This document shows positions 11,908 to 23,240 of a DNA stretch of 64,000 nucleotides, one piece after another. The notes below the pieces were generated by a model. It did no database searches, was not told where the DNA came from, and saw only the letters and a program-made list of their open reading frames with translations. Position 1 is the stretch's first letter; the number at the start of each line of letters is the position of its first letter. This stretch comes from Anniella stebbinsi (taxonomy: Eukaryota > Chordata > Lepidosauria > Squamata > Anniellidae): the NCBI GenBank assembly GCA_029215795.1, contig JARDYH010000005.1:43406001-43470000 (forward strand), written 5' to 3'. The position numbers and the translations under genes were made by a program.

Positions 11908-12512
11908 GGACCTGTGCATTGATCTTTTCTCTTTATGTACTTTAAAAGATATTGCATTTAGCTGTTCATGGCAGAACCTGCCACCAGAGAAAGATGGTTT
12001 TCTAACAACTGAAGACAAACTTTGCATTTTGAGCTTCCATCCCCTCAAAGCTCAACTTGGCTTCAATTGACTTTGTTACCTAGTGCACCACATAAAATTA
12101 ATCTCATTTGTTCATGTAAAGACTATATGTAAGGATTGTATATGTTTCACTCAAGACAAGAGACAAATCTGGATTATAGCTGCCCTTTATGTTTTCTGAA
12201 ATGGGGTTCAGCCATTGCTTCTTTCTCCCAGAAAAGTTGTGCAATCTGATACTAGCAGCACCTAATTCAGTCAGTCTACAATCTTCATCTGAGATCGGGT
12301 TTAACCTGTTGACCTCATGGCCACAATATCTGGCCTAACTTTTGAATTTTTTTGTTTCTTCTCCCATCCTCTGCTTTTTGTAACACCTAGCCTGGTGAAG
12401 AGTTCAGAAGAAACCGTGCACACTTATTAAACTTTCATGCAAATAAGGAACTGTGAATGAATGACCAATGTCAGCACCATGAGATTCTCCATACTGGAAA
12501 AAGGAAACCCAA

Positions 12513-12549
12513 TGAAGTATTCCTATAGGCCATTACAAGGAATACTTCA
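12513..12549. repeat. Perfect 12-bp hairpin
   Basis: TGAAGTATTCCT and its exact complement AGGAATACTTCA around a 13-base loop. Too short for a typical miRNA precursor. Confidence 0.7.
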
Positions 12550-12600
12550 GTGTAAGAGAGTAGACAGCACATCTTGACTCCACACTTTATGCTCAAGAAT

Positions 12601-12830
12601 CAGGGCTGGCCCTACAATGAGGCAGAGTGAAGTGGTCGTAAAACAGCGGCAAATGGTTATTTACTTTGTTATTAGTTTATGTCTACTTCCAGGGAGGGGG
12701 TGAGGTGCTTATCAGATTTTCTGCCAGAATGACTTTGCTACCTTTGGATACGATGCACTTTGACTTGGGTGGGCGAGTGGCACTATTTGCTGCTCTGCCT
12801 CAGGCAGCAAAATGTTTGGGGCCAGCTCTG
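12601..12830 (+). mobile_element. CAGGGCTGGCCC hAT-type element
   Basis: Begins CAGGGCTGGCCCTACAATGA, contains GGCAGAGTGA and GCCTCAGGCAGCAAAATG, and ends GGGGCCAGCTCTG, an imperfect inverted copy of its start. No coding capacity. Confidence 0.6.
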
Positions 12831-14520
12831 TCTAGAGTCCGATTCCCCATTAGTCCCCCCACTCTGTCGACTCAACACCACCCTGCAAACAAAGGATAAA
12901 ACTACAACAGGGGCATTTTCCAGCTCCCTCTTCCCCAAATGAAATAACCAATAAACATATCCCCCCCAAAATAAAAAAGTCCCAGCACAGGTTTGTGGGA
13001 AAGGGGGGAGTCCTTGCCCAACCTGCCTGCCTGGCAACTGCTTCGAAAGAAAGAAGTCTTGATTTATAGCTTGTCTGACAAATTTATCCACTGTTATCAT
13101 ACAGAGAAGCGTAACGAACTATTTTATTATGGGGGTATTAGTACACAGACTACTCTGTTTTGTTAGGATTGCTACTCTCCAGCACAAAGTATGTTTGTTT
13201 CCCTGCAGGGGTGAAAATAAAGGGTTTTTTGTATTTTTTTTTCTCTCTCTCTCTCCACCCCACCCCCTCAAAGCCCGGTCCTCTTTTTTGCAGATCTGAA
13301 CGAGTTTATTTGACACTCCAGGGAGCATTGTGAGCAAAGTGCCTGAGGATAAATGCTACCCTAAGAGTTACTTGGCGTTAGACAGAGGGACCCTCTTCAG
13401 AAGAGAATGGGGGGCTTGTTGAGATGAGGTGGGAGGGGGCTATCCAGTGAAGGGATCCCGAGAAGCCCTCACAGAAGGGTCTCTGTCCTGGACTTACAAT
13501 AGAGCAAGGCCTTAAAGACACCAAGTGCTAAAGAAAGGGGGGGCATTTCCCTCCTTTTAGAAGGATCTCGTCTTTGCTTTTTTAAAGGAACAATTGAATA
13601 AGTTATAAAAGAGGGCTTTTTCCCATACATTTTTAGGAAGCATGAAGCTGGGGGGAGGGATCGAGGAGGAGGGAGAGAGAGAAAGAAAGAAAGAAAAAGC
13701 GTTTCATTCATGAATCTAAGCTGGGAGGTTTCTACCAGCTCCTCCATTTGTGCGTTCAGAAGGAATCACCCTCTTTAAAAACAAGCCTACTTGAAACATA
13801 TAAAAAGCGGGATGAGAGGTTCTGGGAAACGTTAATAGAAAAATAATCCCAATTCCAGCTGTGAGCAAATCAAATATTGTCCTCTAATTCTAAACAAGCA
13901 GGTGGCCCCTACATGCCCCTTCAGCTGGAGAAGGGGCTTAGTTTCCTATTATCCTTGAAGTACAGATTTTAGAAGAGCAACTCCTATCTTAAACTACTTC
14001 AAATGCTGCCTTGAGATAAAAGTTAGTATAAACACACTGAACTTAGACTGGTTCATAAATGTACAGTCTCCTCCATAAAGTGGCCACTGTCCTCAGAGAT
14101 GCATTTTCATCAAGAAAAATGAACATATTATCCACAGTTACCCAGCAGCTAATTCTGTTGATTGATAAATAGGCAGATCATGTGAGTTGTGGGTGTGAGT
14201 TCCTACTGCAATTATAGTAAATGCCCAAAAGAAGCTATAGCTTCTTCTAGGTCAGGAGTGGACAGACTTCAGGCTTGCAAGATCTACTCTGTGGTTGCTG
14301 TGCTATGTTTTTACTAGAACCCTGAGATCCACCAAACAGAAGCAGGTGTAAAGTAGTGGCGGGACAGGGGGTGGGAAAGACACACAAGGGAAGGAGAAAC
14401 TGCATGCGCCATGGCAGGTGAATGGCTCTTGTGCGCTTCAAGCCAGGCAGAATGATGCTGGTTGAGGGGGAAGATGGAATATATGTGCGTGTGAGATGAG
14501 GGGGGAATTATGCAGCACTA
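12831..14520. other. Single-copy intergenic block
   Basis: No repeat and no gene recognised over about 1.7 kb. It contains purine-rich GAAAGAAAGAAAG near 13678 and a GGAACAATTGAATAAG stretch with a SOX-like AACAATTG. Conservation could not be tested. Confidence 0.4.
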
Positions 14521-14658
14521 TGCAGCCTTCTCCAACTTGGTGCCCTTGAGATGTTTTAGACTACAACTCCAGTATTCCTGACTAATAGTCAGAGTGGCAG
14601 GGGCTGATGGGAGTTGACGTCCAAAACAGCTGGATGGCACTAGGTTGAAGAAAACTGC
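14521..14658. mobile_element. ACTACAACTCC palindromic element
   Basis: Left arm contains CTTGAGATGTTTTAGACTAC and the right arm GGGAGTTGACGTCCAAAACA, followed by inverted flanking blocks. One of at least seven copies of this family in the window. Confidence 0.75.
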
Positions 14659-15032
14659 TATACAGGCTGACTCAAAAGTTAAGTCCCAATCCCAGGTAAA
14701 TTTGCATAGCATTGCACTTAGAAAGCAGTAAGGGGTGGGTGGGTGTCATGGGGGAAGGAATAGATGATGGCAGGAATGGTACAGCAAGCTGGTTTTTTTC
14801 CCCAAGATTGTTTTTAATTGTTGGCTCTGGAAGGACATTTGGTCTCCATTTCAATCAGCAAAATGCCTTGGGAGGTACTGATTCCAAGTCAAAAATCCCA
14901 AATTTAATGTCCTTGGCCAGTCAATATTAGTGACTGGAGCCATCAATGGCACTAGTAGTAATGGACTAGGTCAAGAAGGTGAGAACTGAGATTCTCGGAT
15001 GCACAATCTGGACCTTTTTAACCTTGCCAAAG

Positions 15033-15387
15033 GCTGCCTCTACACGAGAGGTTTAAAGCTCTTTCAAGTCTCATTAAAAATTTTACCTCTACATGAGCGG
15101 AGTGCAAATCGGGAGTTGAGGCGTTTTTTTCTCTCCGATTATGCACATTATCGAATGCGCGTTAAATAGAGAGTTTTATTTTGCTGCAGCCGTTAAAGCG
15201 CATTTTGACTATGTGAACAAGCGATTCTCCACATGAACTACTTCTAAAGCGCATTTCAAACAACTGGCAAGGCCACCAGTTGTGCGCTCAATTACCTCCC
15301 GCGTACAGTCTTTTGCCATAAAGCACTTCCGAGAAGATGCGCATAATCGGAGAACCAGGCATCAAACCAAATTCTTGTAGAGGAGGT
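15033..15387. mobile_element. CpG-rich GCGC-motif element, copy 1 (older)
   Basis: 355 bp between direct repeats CAAAG (15028-15032 and 15388-15392). Starts GCTGCCTCTACACGAG and ends CTTGTAGAGGAGGT, imperfect inverted termini. The interior repeats GCGC-centred motifs such as AATGCGCGTTAAATAG and TTAAAGCGCATTTTG. It is clearly more diverged from copies 2 and 3 than they are from each other. Confidence 0.75.
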
Positions 15388-15502
15388 CAAAGGCTATGCT
15401 GGGATTTGAATTCAAGTTCCAGCCTATATCCTCTGTATTGAACAATACAGAGACTGGGGCTACGTTGTCCTTTATGAAGAAGAAGCCTAGAGAAGCAAGC
15501 TA

Positions 15503-15910
15503 GGCCGGATCTACACGTTGTCCTCAATGCGCCCTCCCTGCGCCACAAGCCGCTTTGGAGCGCTGCACTTCGTCTAGTGTGGCTCAAGCCTCGGAGGCTC
15601 TGCTCGTGCTCTCGCCGCCGCCGCAGCCCTTTCATCCCCGCTGGTCCCAGGGAGGGAGGAGGGAGGGTTGTAAACAAAAGCTAGCAATTGGAAATCCCTC
15701 TCCCAATCACTGGCTTTTGTTTACAACCCTCCCCCTCCCCCCTCCTTCCCCCCTCCCCGGGACCGGCCTGGATGAAAGGGCGGCAGCTGCGGCGGCGGTG
15801 CGGGCATGGGCAGAGCCTCCGAGGCTTGAGCCACACTAGACGGGGTGAAGCGCTCCAAAGCGGCTTGTGGCGCAGGGAGGGCGCATCGAGGACGATGTGT
15901 AGATCCTGCC
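15503..15910. mobile_element. Snap-back element with CTA target duplication
   Basis: 408 bp in which the right half is the inverted copy of the left: GGCCGGATCTACACGT at the left end, GGCAGGATCTACACAT inverted at the right, and long matched blocks such as CAAGCCGCTTTGGAGCGCT. CTA flanks both ends (15500-15502 and 15911-15913). A 3-bp duplication and GGC-start termini point to a PIF/Harbinger MITE. The centre holds AACAAAAGC blocks in inverted order. Confidence 0.75.
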
Positions 15911-16795
15911 CTAGTATGTCTACTTGGAAAGAACAAAGACCAACATGCATAATTCAAAGTTATTCTATATTTCCAATTTAACATTGATGGACAGAAGACA
16001 GGAAGCAGCAGCAGATCACATGCATTGATCGCAAATAGAAATATAGCCCTTTCTATATGGTTTCCACTATCAGGAATTTCATCATAATGTTGCAGTGTCT
16101 ACAGTCCTGTGCTGAGTTTCATTTTCTGAAATCAATGCTACCCAATTAAGGATTTGAGATGGAGGTTGTTACAAGCACATAATGAAGAAAGAAATAGCAA
16201 AGAAGTATTTTAGAGTGGTGGCCTTAATGACTAGAAAGATTACTGCAACCATTTGTGAAGTCAGCTGTGCTTATAGCTGCTAAGGTCAATAGGCTTAGGT
16301 ACCGGACTCTGCTTTGCCAAGAAGCTCAGACTGATGAATTCTCCACTAGAAAGCAGTTTTTATATTTGCAAAGCAACCTACAACTTGGCATATTTGCTCT
16401 AACAAAGGGTAGTACCTTTTAAAAGTAGATAAAGCATTACCTTGCCTAACAATAAGAACTTTTATTGAAGGAGATTCTCGTCTACATAAAATAAATCAAG
16501 GTTCTTATTTAGACTTCTTTTCTCCAAAGCTCAAGAGAATAAACAGAAGGCACAAAGGGTAAAACTGAGGTGGTGAGCTGATTACTAAGCCTATTACCCA
16601 AGGCTGCCTTAGTAACACTGGGATGTGCTGGGAAAGATGATCAATGAATCACAGCTTTGTCAAAAAACTTATAGAGTATATGTTCAGCTACTCTGTTCGC
16701 TCTTGCTATAGCACATTCTTGACTATTCCATGCAAGTTTGACAATAATGAACTTCGTCAAGAGAGAATATAGTTTTGTCAAATGTATACATTGAG
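15911..16795. other. Intergenic sequence
   Basis: AT-rich, no repeat or gene recognised. Confidence 0.5.
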
Positions 16796-17290
16796 ATGGG
16801 TTGCAGCTAGAACATTGGACTGGCACCTGGGATGCAGGGTTCAAAACAGGGCTGGCCCTACCAGTGGGCAGAGTGAGATGGTCATCTCAGGCATCAAACA
16901 CTGGGGGGGGGGGGGGTGGAAGGACAAGGAGTGATAATGAGCTGTCAGAGGACAGAGCTGTGTGGACCATGCAGCCTACCCTGCTGCCCCCTAACCAAGA
17001 CTGCAGCCCTCAGGAGACACTGTCCCACCGCTAGATTCAAAATAAGATCTAACTGCCAGTCCAATCCATTTCTGTAAATGAAAAGGGGAGGCACCATACT
17101 GTCCTTCACCTTAAGCAGCTAAATATCTTTGGCCTGCCCTGATTCAAATCCCCAGATACCTGTAGAGTTCACCAGGTGACTCTGAGCCAGTCATTCCCTC
17201 TCAGCCTAGCCTGCCTCAGAGGTTTGTTGTGAGGATGACCAGCTATGGCCATCTGAGCAACATGTGGAAAGGGCAGAGTATACATGTAAT
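16796..17290 (+). mobile_element. MIR-like SINE split by a hAT-type insertion
   Basis: The SINE head (GGGTTGCAGCTAGAACATTGG to GCAGGGTTC) ends at 16846 and its body resumes at 17142 (TTCAAATCCCCAG...CTCTGAGCCAGTCA...TTGTTGTGAGGATGA). The inserted part is listed separately. Confidence 0.65.
16847..17141 (+). mobile_element. CAGGGCTGGCCC hAT-type element nested in a SINE
   Basis: CAGGGCTGGCCCTACCAGTG at the start and GGCCTGCCCTG at the end are inverted termini. The flanking 8-mers GTTCAAAA and ATTCAAAT match at six positions, consistent with a decayed 8-bp hAT duplication. Contains a run of 13 G. Confidence 0.7.
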
Positions 17291-17324
17291 AAATATCATA
17301 TGCAACAGAAGAGTGTGCCATTCT

Positions 17325-17450
17325 ACAGTGTGGTGCAATGGACAGAGTATTAGACTTGTACCATGGAGACCTGGATTCAAATCCCTACTCAGCCATGAAA
17401 ATCACCAGATTTAAGCCACTGTAGCACTTGACAGAGAATGAAATAAGGTT
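17325..17450 (+). mobile_element. tRNA-headed SINE
   Basis: GTGTGGTGCAATGGACAGAG resembles a tRNA A box and GGATTCAAATCCC a B box, followed by CTACTCAGCCATGAAAATCACC, the typical body of a squamate MIR-like SINE. Degenerate. Confidence 0.65.
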
Positions 17451-17710
17451 AGCATGAACACTTCTCTGCAGTACAAACTACAAAAAGAAGCTTTGTTTGT
17501 TCGTCACAAAAATGAAAAAGAAACTAAAGAGGACAACTATGTTTTCCTGGAATGACATACTTAATGCAGAATTGCTACTATAGTAATTATTATGATGGAA
17601 CATGACATTCAAGTCTATGAGAGTTTGCCAGAGCTGGATGATAATTTTACAAATCCTATTGTGAAGAAAAAAAATACACCAGCTACTACAGTTGGTAGAT
17701 TTAGTCTAGT

Positions 17711-17846
17711 TTTCTACAACCTGGTGCCTTCCAGATGTTTTATACTATAACTCCCAGCATTCCTGACCATTATCCATGCTGTCTAGGTCTGATGAGACTT
17801 GAAGTCCAAAACACCTGGAGGACACAAGCTTGGGGAAGACTGATTT
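17711..17846. mobile_element. ACTACAACTCCCA palindromic element
   Basis: ACCTGGTGCCTTCCAGATG...ATAACTCCCAGCATTCC on the left; GAAGTCCAAAACACCTGGAG on the right as the inverted arm. Confidence 0.75.
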
Positions 17847-18045
17847 AGTCAATGTGGAGTAGATGTGTGAACACAGTTTGCATTCCAACTACCTCTGCAT
17901 CTTCTGAAAGGGCATTCAGCACTAGACCAAGTGTTGTGACCAAGCTATGCATGTCCTTCAACGAACTCATGCATTTCAAGTTCATGCATCCAGCTGGATA
18001 TTGTAATTAAATCAGAGGATTGTATCTTATGTTAGCTCTACTTAG

Positions 18046-18100
18046 AGTAGACCCATTGCCATGACTAACCAAAATCCCATTTGTTTCAATGGGTCTATCT
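18046..18100. mobile_element. AGTAGACCCA palindromic element
   Basis: AGTAGACCCATTGCCATGAC and, inverted, TTTCAATGGGTCTAT. Same family as 8689-8752. Confidence 0.6.
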
Positions 18101-18106
18101 CCAACA

Positions 18107-18256
18107 GGGTGACCATATGAAAAGGAAGACAGGACTCCTGTATCTTTAACAGTTGTATAGAAAAAGGTATTTCAGCAGATGTCATTTGTATGCATGCAGC
18201 ACCTGGCAAAATTCCCTCTTCATCACAACAGATAAAGCTGCAGGAGTCCTGCCCTC
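18107..18256 (+). mobile_element. GGGTGACCATATGG element, short copy
   Basis: Begins GGGTGACCATATGAAAAGG and carries ATCTTTAACAGTTGTATAG, CATTTGTATGCATGCAGCAC and a terminal CAGGAGTCCTGCCCTC. The last terminal bases are lost. It follows directly on an AGTAGACCC element. Confidence 0.65.
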
Positions 18257-19006
18257 TGGTAGTATAGCTCTTGCACACAACAACTAGTAGTCCCAGATGA
18301 AGATTCACAGCTCTACTGGCATGAGACAATTGAAGAAGCCAGAGGGGCATTGTAATACATAGGCATGTCTGTCCTGGATGTGCAGATGGAAATCTGCTTC
18401 TGTACACGGCGTTTTTGCTGGATCTTGGTGGAAGTTTTATTTTAAAAACATGCACAAAACAATGAAACCTTTCCACATGCACAAAAAGTCCACAAGACAT
18501 TTATTTAAGTAACTAAAAAAGGGGAGATATTAAACATAGCATTGTACAAGCAAGCCCACGGAATGTGATTGATATTGTCCAATAATTCATTTACATGAAC
18601 AAGTAAAATTAGAGCAAGTTGAGAAAAACACAGGAACTCTGAATCAGGGACTCTTATTCTCTCTCTGTCTCTCATCAGTTTAAAATGACCAGCTGTGTAC
18701 AATATTGCAGCCAGAACATGAGGGAGGCAACATGGAAAGCCGGTCATAATCCACAGCAAGCGCCTTTGTAACTCAAGGCAGGACACAAAGAGGTACTTTG
18801 AGAAGCTGTTTGCATCAGCAAAGACATAAATCAGAGATTAAGTTGATCTATGATAACAATCCACAGTGACCCTTTTCAGGCTAGTATCCATCCCTGATTA
18901 TTAACCACACTCGTAAGCTAACTGATCAAGTATTATTACTGGATAATACCATTTAAGGAGGAGGAGGAAAGCAGCAACCGCTACATAAATCAATAGGTGT
19001 TTATGG
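18257..19006. other. Intergenic sequence
   Basis: No gene found. A 152-codon frame (18042-18500, minus) runs through the repeats on the left and is incidental. Confidence 0.5.
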
Positions 19007-19397
19007 CAGGGATGTACAGATTTTGTCAAATCTGTTCCATTTGCATTTTGCAGATTGACAGGTGCATTTCATTCAGTCATCTCATTGATGGAATCTGTTT
19101 CCTCCCCCCACCCGATTTCCAGAATTTGTGTAAATTTGCATATTCCCCCCCCCCATTCACATTTTCATGCTTCAGCCTATGGGGAACTGCACATTTTTGG
19201 CTGGTATTTTTTATTATTATTTTACATATTTTTCTACGAGTACATTTGTGTAAAATTCTGGAAAGTAAAAAAGACGGCCCGCAAGTCCACAGAATCTGTG
19301 AGACTTGGGAAAAGCCATTCCGCTATGGAATCAGCAGTCCGGCTTCACAGAAATCCAAACTCATTTGATTCCATTGCAGATTTCTCTGACATTCCTA
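19007..19397. mobile_element. GGGATGT-type DNA element
   Basis: Starts CAGGGATGTACAGATTTTG and ends CAGATTTCTCTGACATTCCTA, whose reverse complement begins TAGGAATGTCAGAGAAATC, so the termini are inverted. About 390 bp, no coding capacity. A fragment of the same family precedes 4294. Confidence 0.6.
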
Positions 19398-19498
19398 ATG
19401 GCAGATCTAAAACCGCAAATATAAACCAATTGGGTTTAAGCCCTCAAGAAAGCCTAGGAATTCTAGTTCTAGTAGGAAGCTAGAGGTCTCAGGTGGTA

Positions 19499-19536
19499 CA
19501 GTCCCTCTGGACTAAAGCAGTCCCTCTGGACTAAAC
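19499..19536 (+). repeat. 19-bp tandem duplication
   Basis: CAGTCCCTCTGGACTAAAG is followed directly by the same unit with one change. Confidence 0.9.
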
Positions 19537-21214
19537 CAGCCCCAACTACCATCAGCCAAATGTGGAAACAGATTCCACTAAGACATCTTGTGTACTAAGC
19601 TGACATTTCCACTTGCAGTTAAGCTGGGATGGCTCATTTGCACCGGCATGTTGTCGTGCCATGCCAGTGAACTGGAGTTGTGGTGTAGCCTAGATGTACC
19701 TTTGACCAGAAATGGAGGGGCTTCCTTATTGGGCATCCTAAGATTAACAAATCAAATATCATTTAGAAGCTTTTGGGGATTACATCAGTAGAGGGTAGAA
19801 AAGGTTACACTAGGAAAGAAGAGAAATACCAAGATTAGAAGAACAATCTTTTCAAAATCTGATGCCTATTGCAGTCTAACATAGACCAGTCTTCTTTAAG
19901 TGGGATCCAAAAGATTTCCTTTACTGTTAAGTTTAAAAGCTTAGCCTTCTTCCAAACCTGCACATGCAAATATTTAACATGAGAAGCTAGGGTGTTGGTA
20001 GGTCTGGGCGCATGGGGCCTTGGCCCTTAATCTATTTGCTAGGGGCCCGGATCTTTTACCCAGATTCCTGAGTGTCCATTGGTATCAACCGTTTTTTCCT
20101 CAGCTTAAGTGCCATGCAGGGGGCAATTATCAAGAGGGACCACAGCTGGGAAGGGAAAGGTTAACTCTCCCCTTCCCATATGCTGCAATCTCTCCCAACA
20201 CTCCTCCTGCATGCAATGAAGCCTGCGGGTGCCAAGCTTAATTCCATGTGGCCCATGATAAAGCCCACCAGCCAGGCTTTGTGCATTGTTTCCACACTTG
20301 TTCACAACCATTGCAAATCAATTGTAATTGAAGAGGAACTACTGGTTTAGGTTAATTTGGGGATGAAATGCAAATTAAATTGCTTATTTGATTTGGTGTT
20401 AATTATACTGATTTAGGTTAATTTGGGGGTAGAATGTAAATGAATTAAATAATTTATTTGATTTGGCATGCTTTGCCTTTTGTGAAACTTAAAGAAATCC
20501 TAGTAATTATTTCTAAATTTGCATATATAGCTATAAATTGGCATATGTAAATTTGATGCAGATTTGTGTCCTCTGGGCCTGCACCCCAAATCTTTTAGCA
20601 ATGCCCCTGATGAGCACTATTTATGTATGAGATCCTTCATGCAGATATATGATAGGGGTGCAGTCCAGGGCAGGAATATACAATGTTCCCACCTCAACAT
20701 TTGGATTGCCATTCAGGGCCAATACTCACCACCACTTCTAGCAGGCATGATAGCCGCTGTACTTGCAAAAGTTCCCGATACTGGAGACTTAAGTGGAGAT
20801 AGAGGAATGAGTTGATGGCATATGCAGGACTCTGCTTACATGAGCCAGTACCCAGAGGCTGACTTCAGGCTTGAACAAAATTGAAATTTTGGTCTTTTCC
20901 CTTTTGAATTATAAGCTTTTTGTTCGATAAGAATCTATTTTTGAATGGATCAGGCTTTTAAAAAATGAGCTGGCAGTATGAAACAGAGACCTGGCATCCA
21001 AAGCAAAGTAGTCAGAATTCCATTTGGACCACTAAAGCCACCCTTGGCCATGACTGAAGCCAAACTAAGATCTTTACCCATGTACACAGTGTTTTACCAT
21101 GCATTGCCATCAGGCTGAGCACTGTGGTAGGGGGAGGGCACTCCTGTGCAATGCACACAAATCCAAAGCTCCCTTTAAGTGCTGACCTTGGGTTGTATCC
21201 ATTACTAGTCATAC
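19537..21214. other. Intergenic sequence
   Basis: Apart from the 66-bp tandem duplication at 20341-20472, no repeat or gene recognised. Confidence 0.5.
20341..20472 (+). repeat. 66-bp tandem duplication
   Basis: Two head-to-tail units, each starting ACTG(G/A)TTTAGGTTAATTTGG and ending near TTATTTGATTTGG, about 80% alike. Confidence 0.8.
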
Positions 21215-21310
21215 ATAAAGTATTAGTTATATTTAAATAATTAATTTTTGTGAACCACCCAGAGAGCAATTAGGAGGTATAGAAATGTAATATAAATAAA
21301 TGAATAAATA
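21215..21310 (+). mobile_element. LINE 3' tail
   Basis: GTGAACCACCCAGAGAGC followed by GGTATAGAAATGTAATATAA and TAAATGAATAAATAAA, the 3' end of an L2/CR1-type LINE. Confidence 0.7.
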
Positions 21311-21464
21311 AACAGACCCATTGAAACAAATGAGGCCTAAGTTAGAACAACATTGGTTACAACTTCCTTATTGTGTGTGTCTTTGGAAACAGGCCATTGC
21401 CATCAAGCATACATCTGTAAGAGACATTTTAAGTGTGCCCAGCAACATGTTAAAAACGTCAGTG

Positions 21465-21835
21465 ACTAGTTCGGATGACATGATAGCCCACCATGGGTAA
21501 ATTAAGCCATGGTGGGCTGTCATGTTGTGCCAAACACCTGCTTTCTGTGATTTGCTATGTCAACTGCTTTTTGCGGTGAAACCAACCAGCAGGGGTTGTT
21601 TGAAGACTAGACAACCCTCAATTAATCCATGACTTGTTTAGGGTTACTTAAGAGTGACCTAAGCCTCAAACAACTCCTGCTTCCTGGGTTTGCATGACAC
21701 AACAAGCCACAGCAAGCGAGGCGCCATGCAGATATGGCAGCTGTAGGCGCCCAGCACAGTGCAAGAGCCCCCACAGGTAAATTAAGTCACAGTGGACTGT
21801 TGTGACATGCAAACAGACTCAATGCATGACCTGAA
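21465..21835. mobile_element. GGATGACATGATAGCCC palindromic element
   Basis: A hairpin at 21476-21527 pairs TGACATGATAGCCCACCATGG with its inverted partner around GTAAATTAAG. Related ATGACACAACAAGCC and GTTGTGACATGC blocks continue to about 21835. Related to 37176-37406. Confidence 0.5.
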
Positions 21836-22916
21836 TGTGCTTTCACACAATCTCACTATGTGGTGCCACAAGGCAGCCTGTGGAGTGGATTCCCTGCTGG
21901 AAGCTGTCAGAAAAATCAGCTTTGGGACTGAAATAGGAAGGGAAAGGAGTGAGAATCAGCAGGGACAAGTCGCAAGAAAATTATGTGCAAATGGAGGTGC
22001 AAAAGCAGCTGCCAAAAACATTTTAAAAACAAAACATAAATGGTCAGGGAGGAAAAGGAATCCTCACACTTGCCACATTTCTGTTAAAAGCATGACCAGA
22101 ATTTTAATTTCTTCTACAACACCTTTCCGATGTGGCCTTGAGCTCCTGCACCAATACAGAGGGAAAGAACTTTCATATTTAAGCTTCCATTTCTCACCCT
22201 CTTGAGTAGCATCCATTTGAGATATACTCAACAGAATGTTCAAGGTTTTAGCACTGTTTGGCTAAAAGTGATGCATTCTAACATTATTGCCCAAGTAGGG
22301 GCTAACGTGATTCCTTTGACAGACTGCAGCTATGATAACGCTAATACATGCCAGTTCATAAGGTATCAGAAGTCAATGGCCTTGCCATGAATTGATTTCT
22401 CATTCTGTCCAAAGTAGCACTATAGACCAAATCACAGAAGATGTGAGAAATGTCCAACCATAGTGCAGTATTCTGGAATCACAAAGTCAAATTGGGAAAA
22501 GGACATAAGGCCAGCCAATTATTCCATAACTGCTTTAAACACCTATACAGTTTTCTGCTGATCAATACAGCTGATCAATACAATTGATCTTGAAGGCTTA
22601 GCATTTCTCCCTTTGCTGCATTTTGTTGCTTCCTTCTTTATCCATTCTTTCACACACAGAACGGTTCTACATAAATCTTGGTATGTGCCCTGTAAAGCCT
22701 TTATTTTGGAACAACTTCAAAACAGCATTAATCAATAAATTTGTAGCCTTCTGCCATGCAGGCGCCTCTATTTTACTGCATGAGTATGCTTGTGAGAAGC
22801 ACTTTCTCTGTAAAAAGCTCAGTATTTGAAATAATTCTGGGGGCCAAAAATTTTCACAGACACAAGTTTAAGTGCCTTCCAAGAGCTATTTCTCAAGGTT
22901 TCCTTTAGCTAAATAC
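21836..22916. other. Intergenic sequence
   Basis: No gene. A 13-bp direct repeat (CTGATCAATACA) occurs near 22557-22580. Confidence 0.5.
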
Positions 22917-23240
22917 TAGGGATGTGTATCGTATTGGTCCGATGTCCAATAATGCACTGATAAGATCATTATTGGACATCTGATGTCCGATAACGATAAT
23001 TTTCTTAAGTGGCCCTATCTGATCTGATATCCATATGTCCGATAACTATTGGACATATTGGATTATCGGACCGCGATTTCTGATGTTTTCCCCATAGGTT
23101 TGCATTGGGGGAAAGAAAGCTTTCCCCCAATGCAAGCCTATGGGGAAAAACACTGGGCCGACACTCCCTCCCTCCCCCCACTCGTGCTCCTTACCTGCCG
23201 CCGCCGATGGTCTGTCCTACTGCTAAACAGGCCTTCTTCA
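22917..23240. mobile_element. GGGATGTG-type element with 64-bp palindrome
   Basis: Begins TAGGGATGTGTATCG and contains repeated GTCCGAT and ATTGGACAT motifs. At 23086-23149 lies a palindrome with one mismatch and the 4-base loop AAAG (arms from TTTTCCCCATAGG). Beyond it the minus strand has CAG|GTAAGG, a good donor, next to GCC triplets. Right end unresolved. Confidence 0.5.

Noticed and set aside
13604..13611. TATAAAAG match (another at 38851)
   Set aside because: Isolated matches in AT-rich sequence without GC content, other promoter motifs or a following donor.
18042..18500. 152-codon minus-strand frame
   Set aside because: It runs through an AGTAGACCC element and a GGGTGACC MITE, so it is an incidental frame across repeats.
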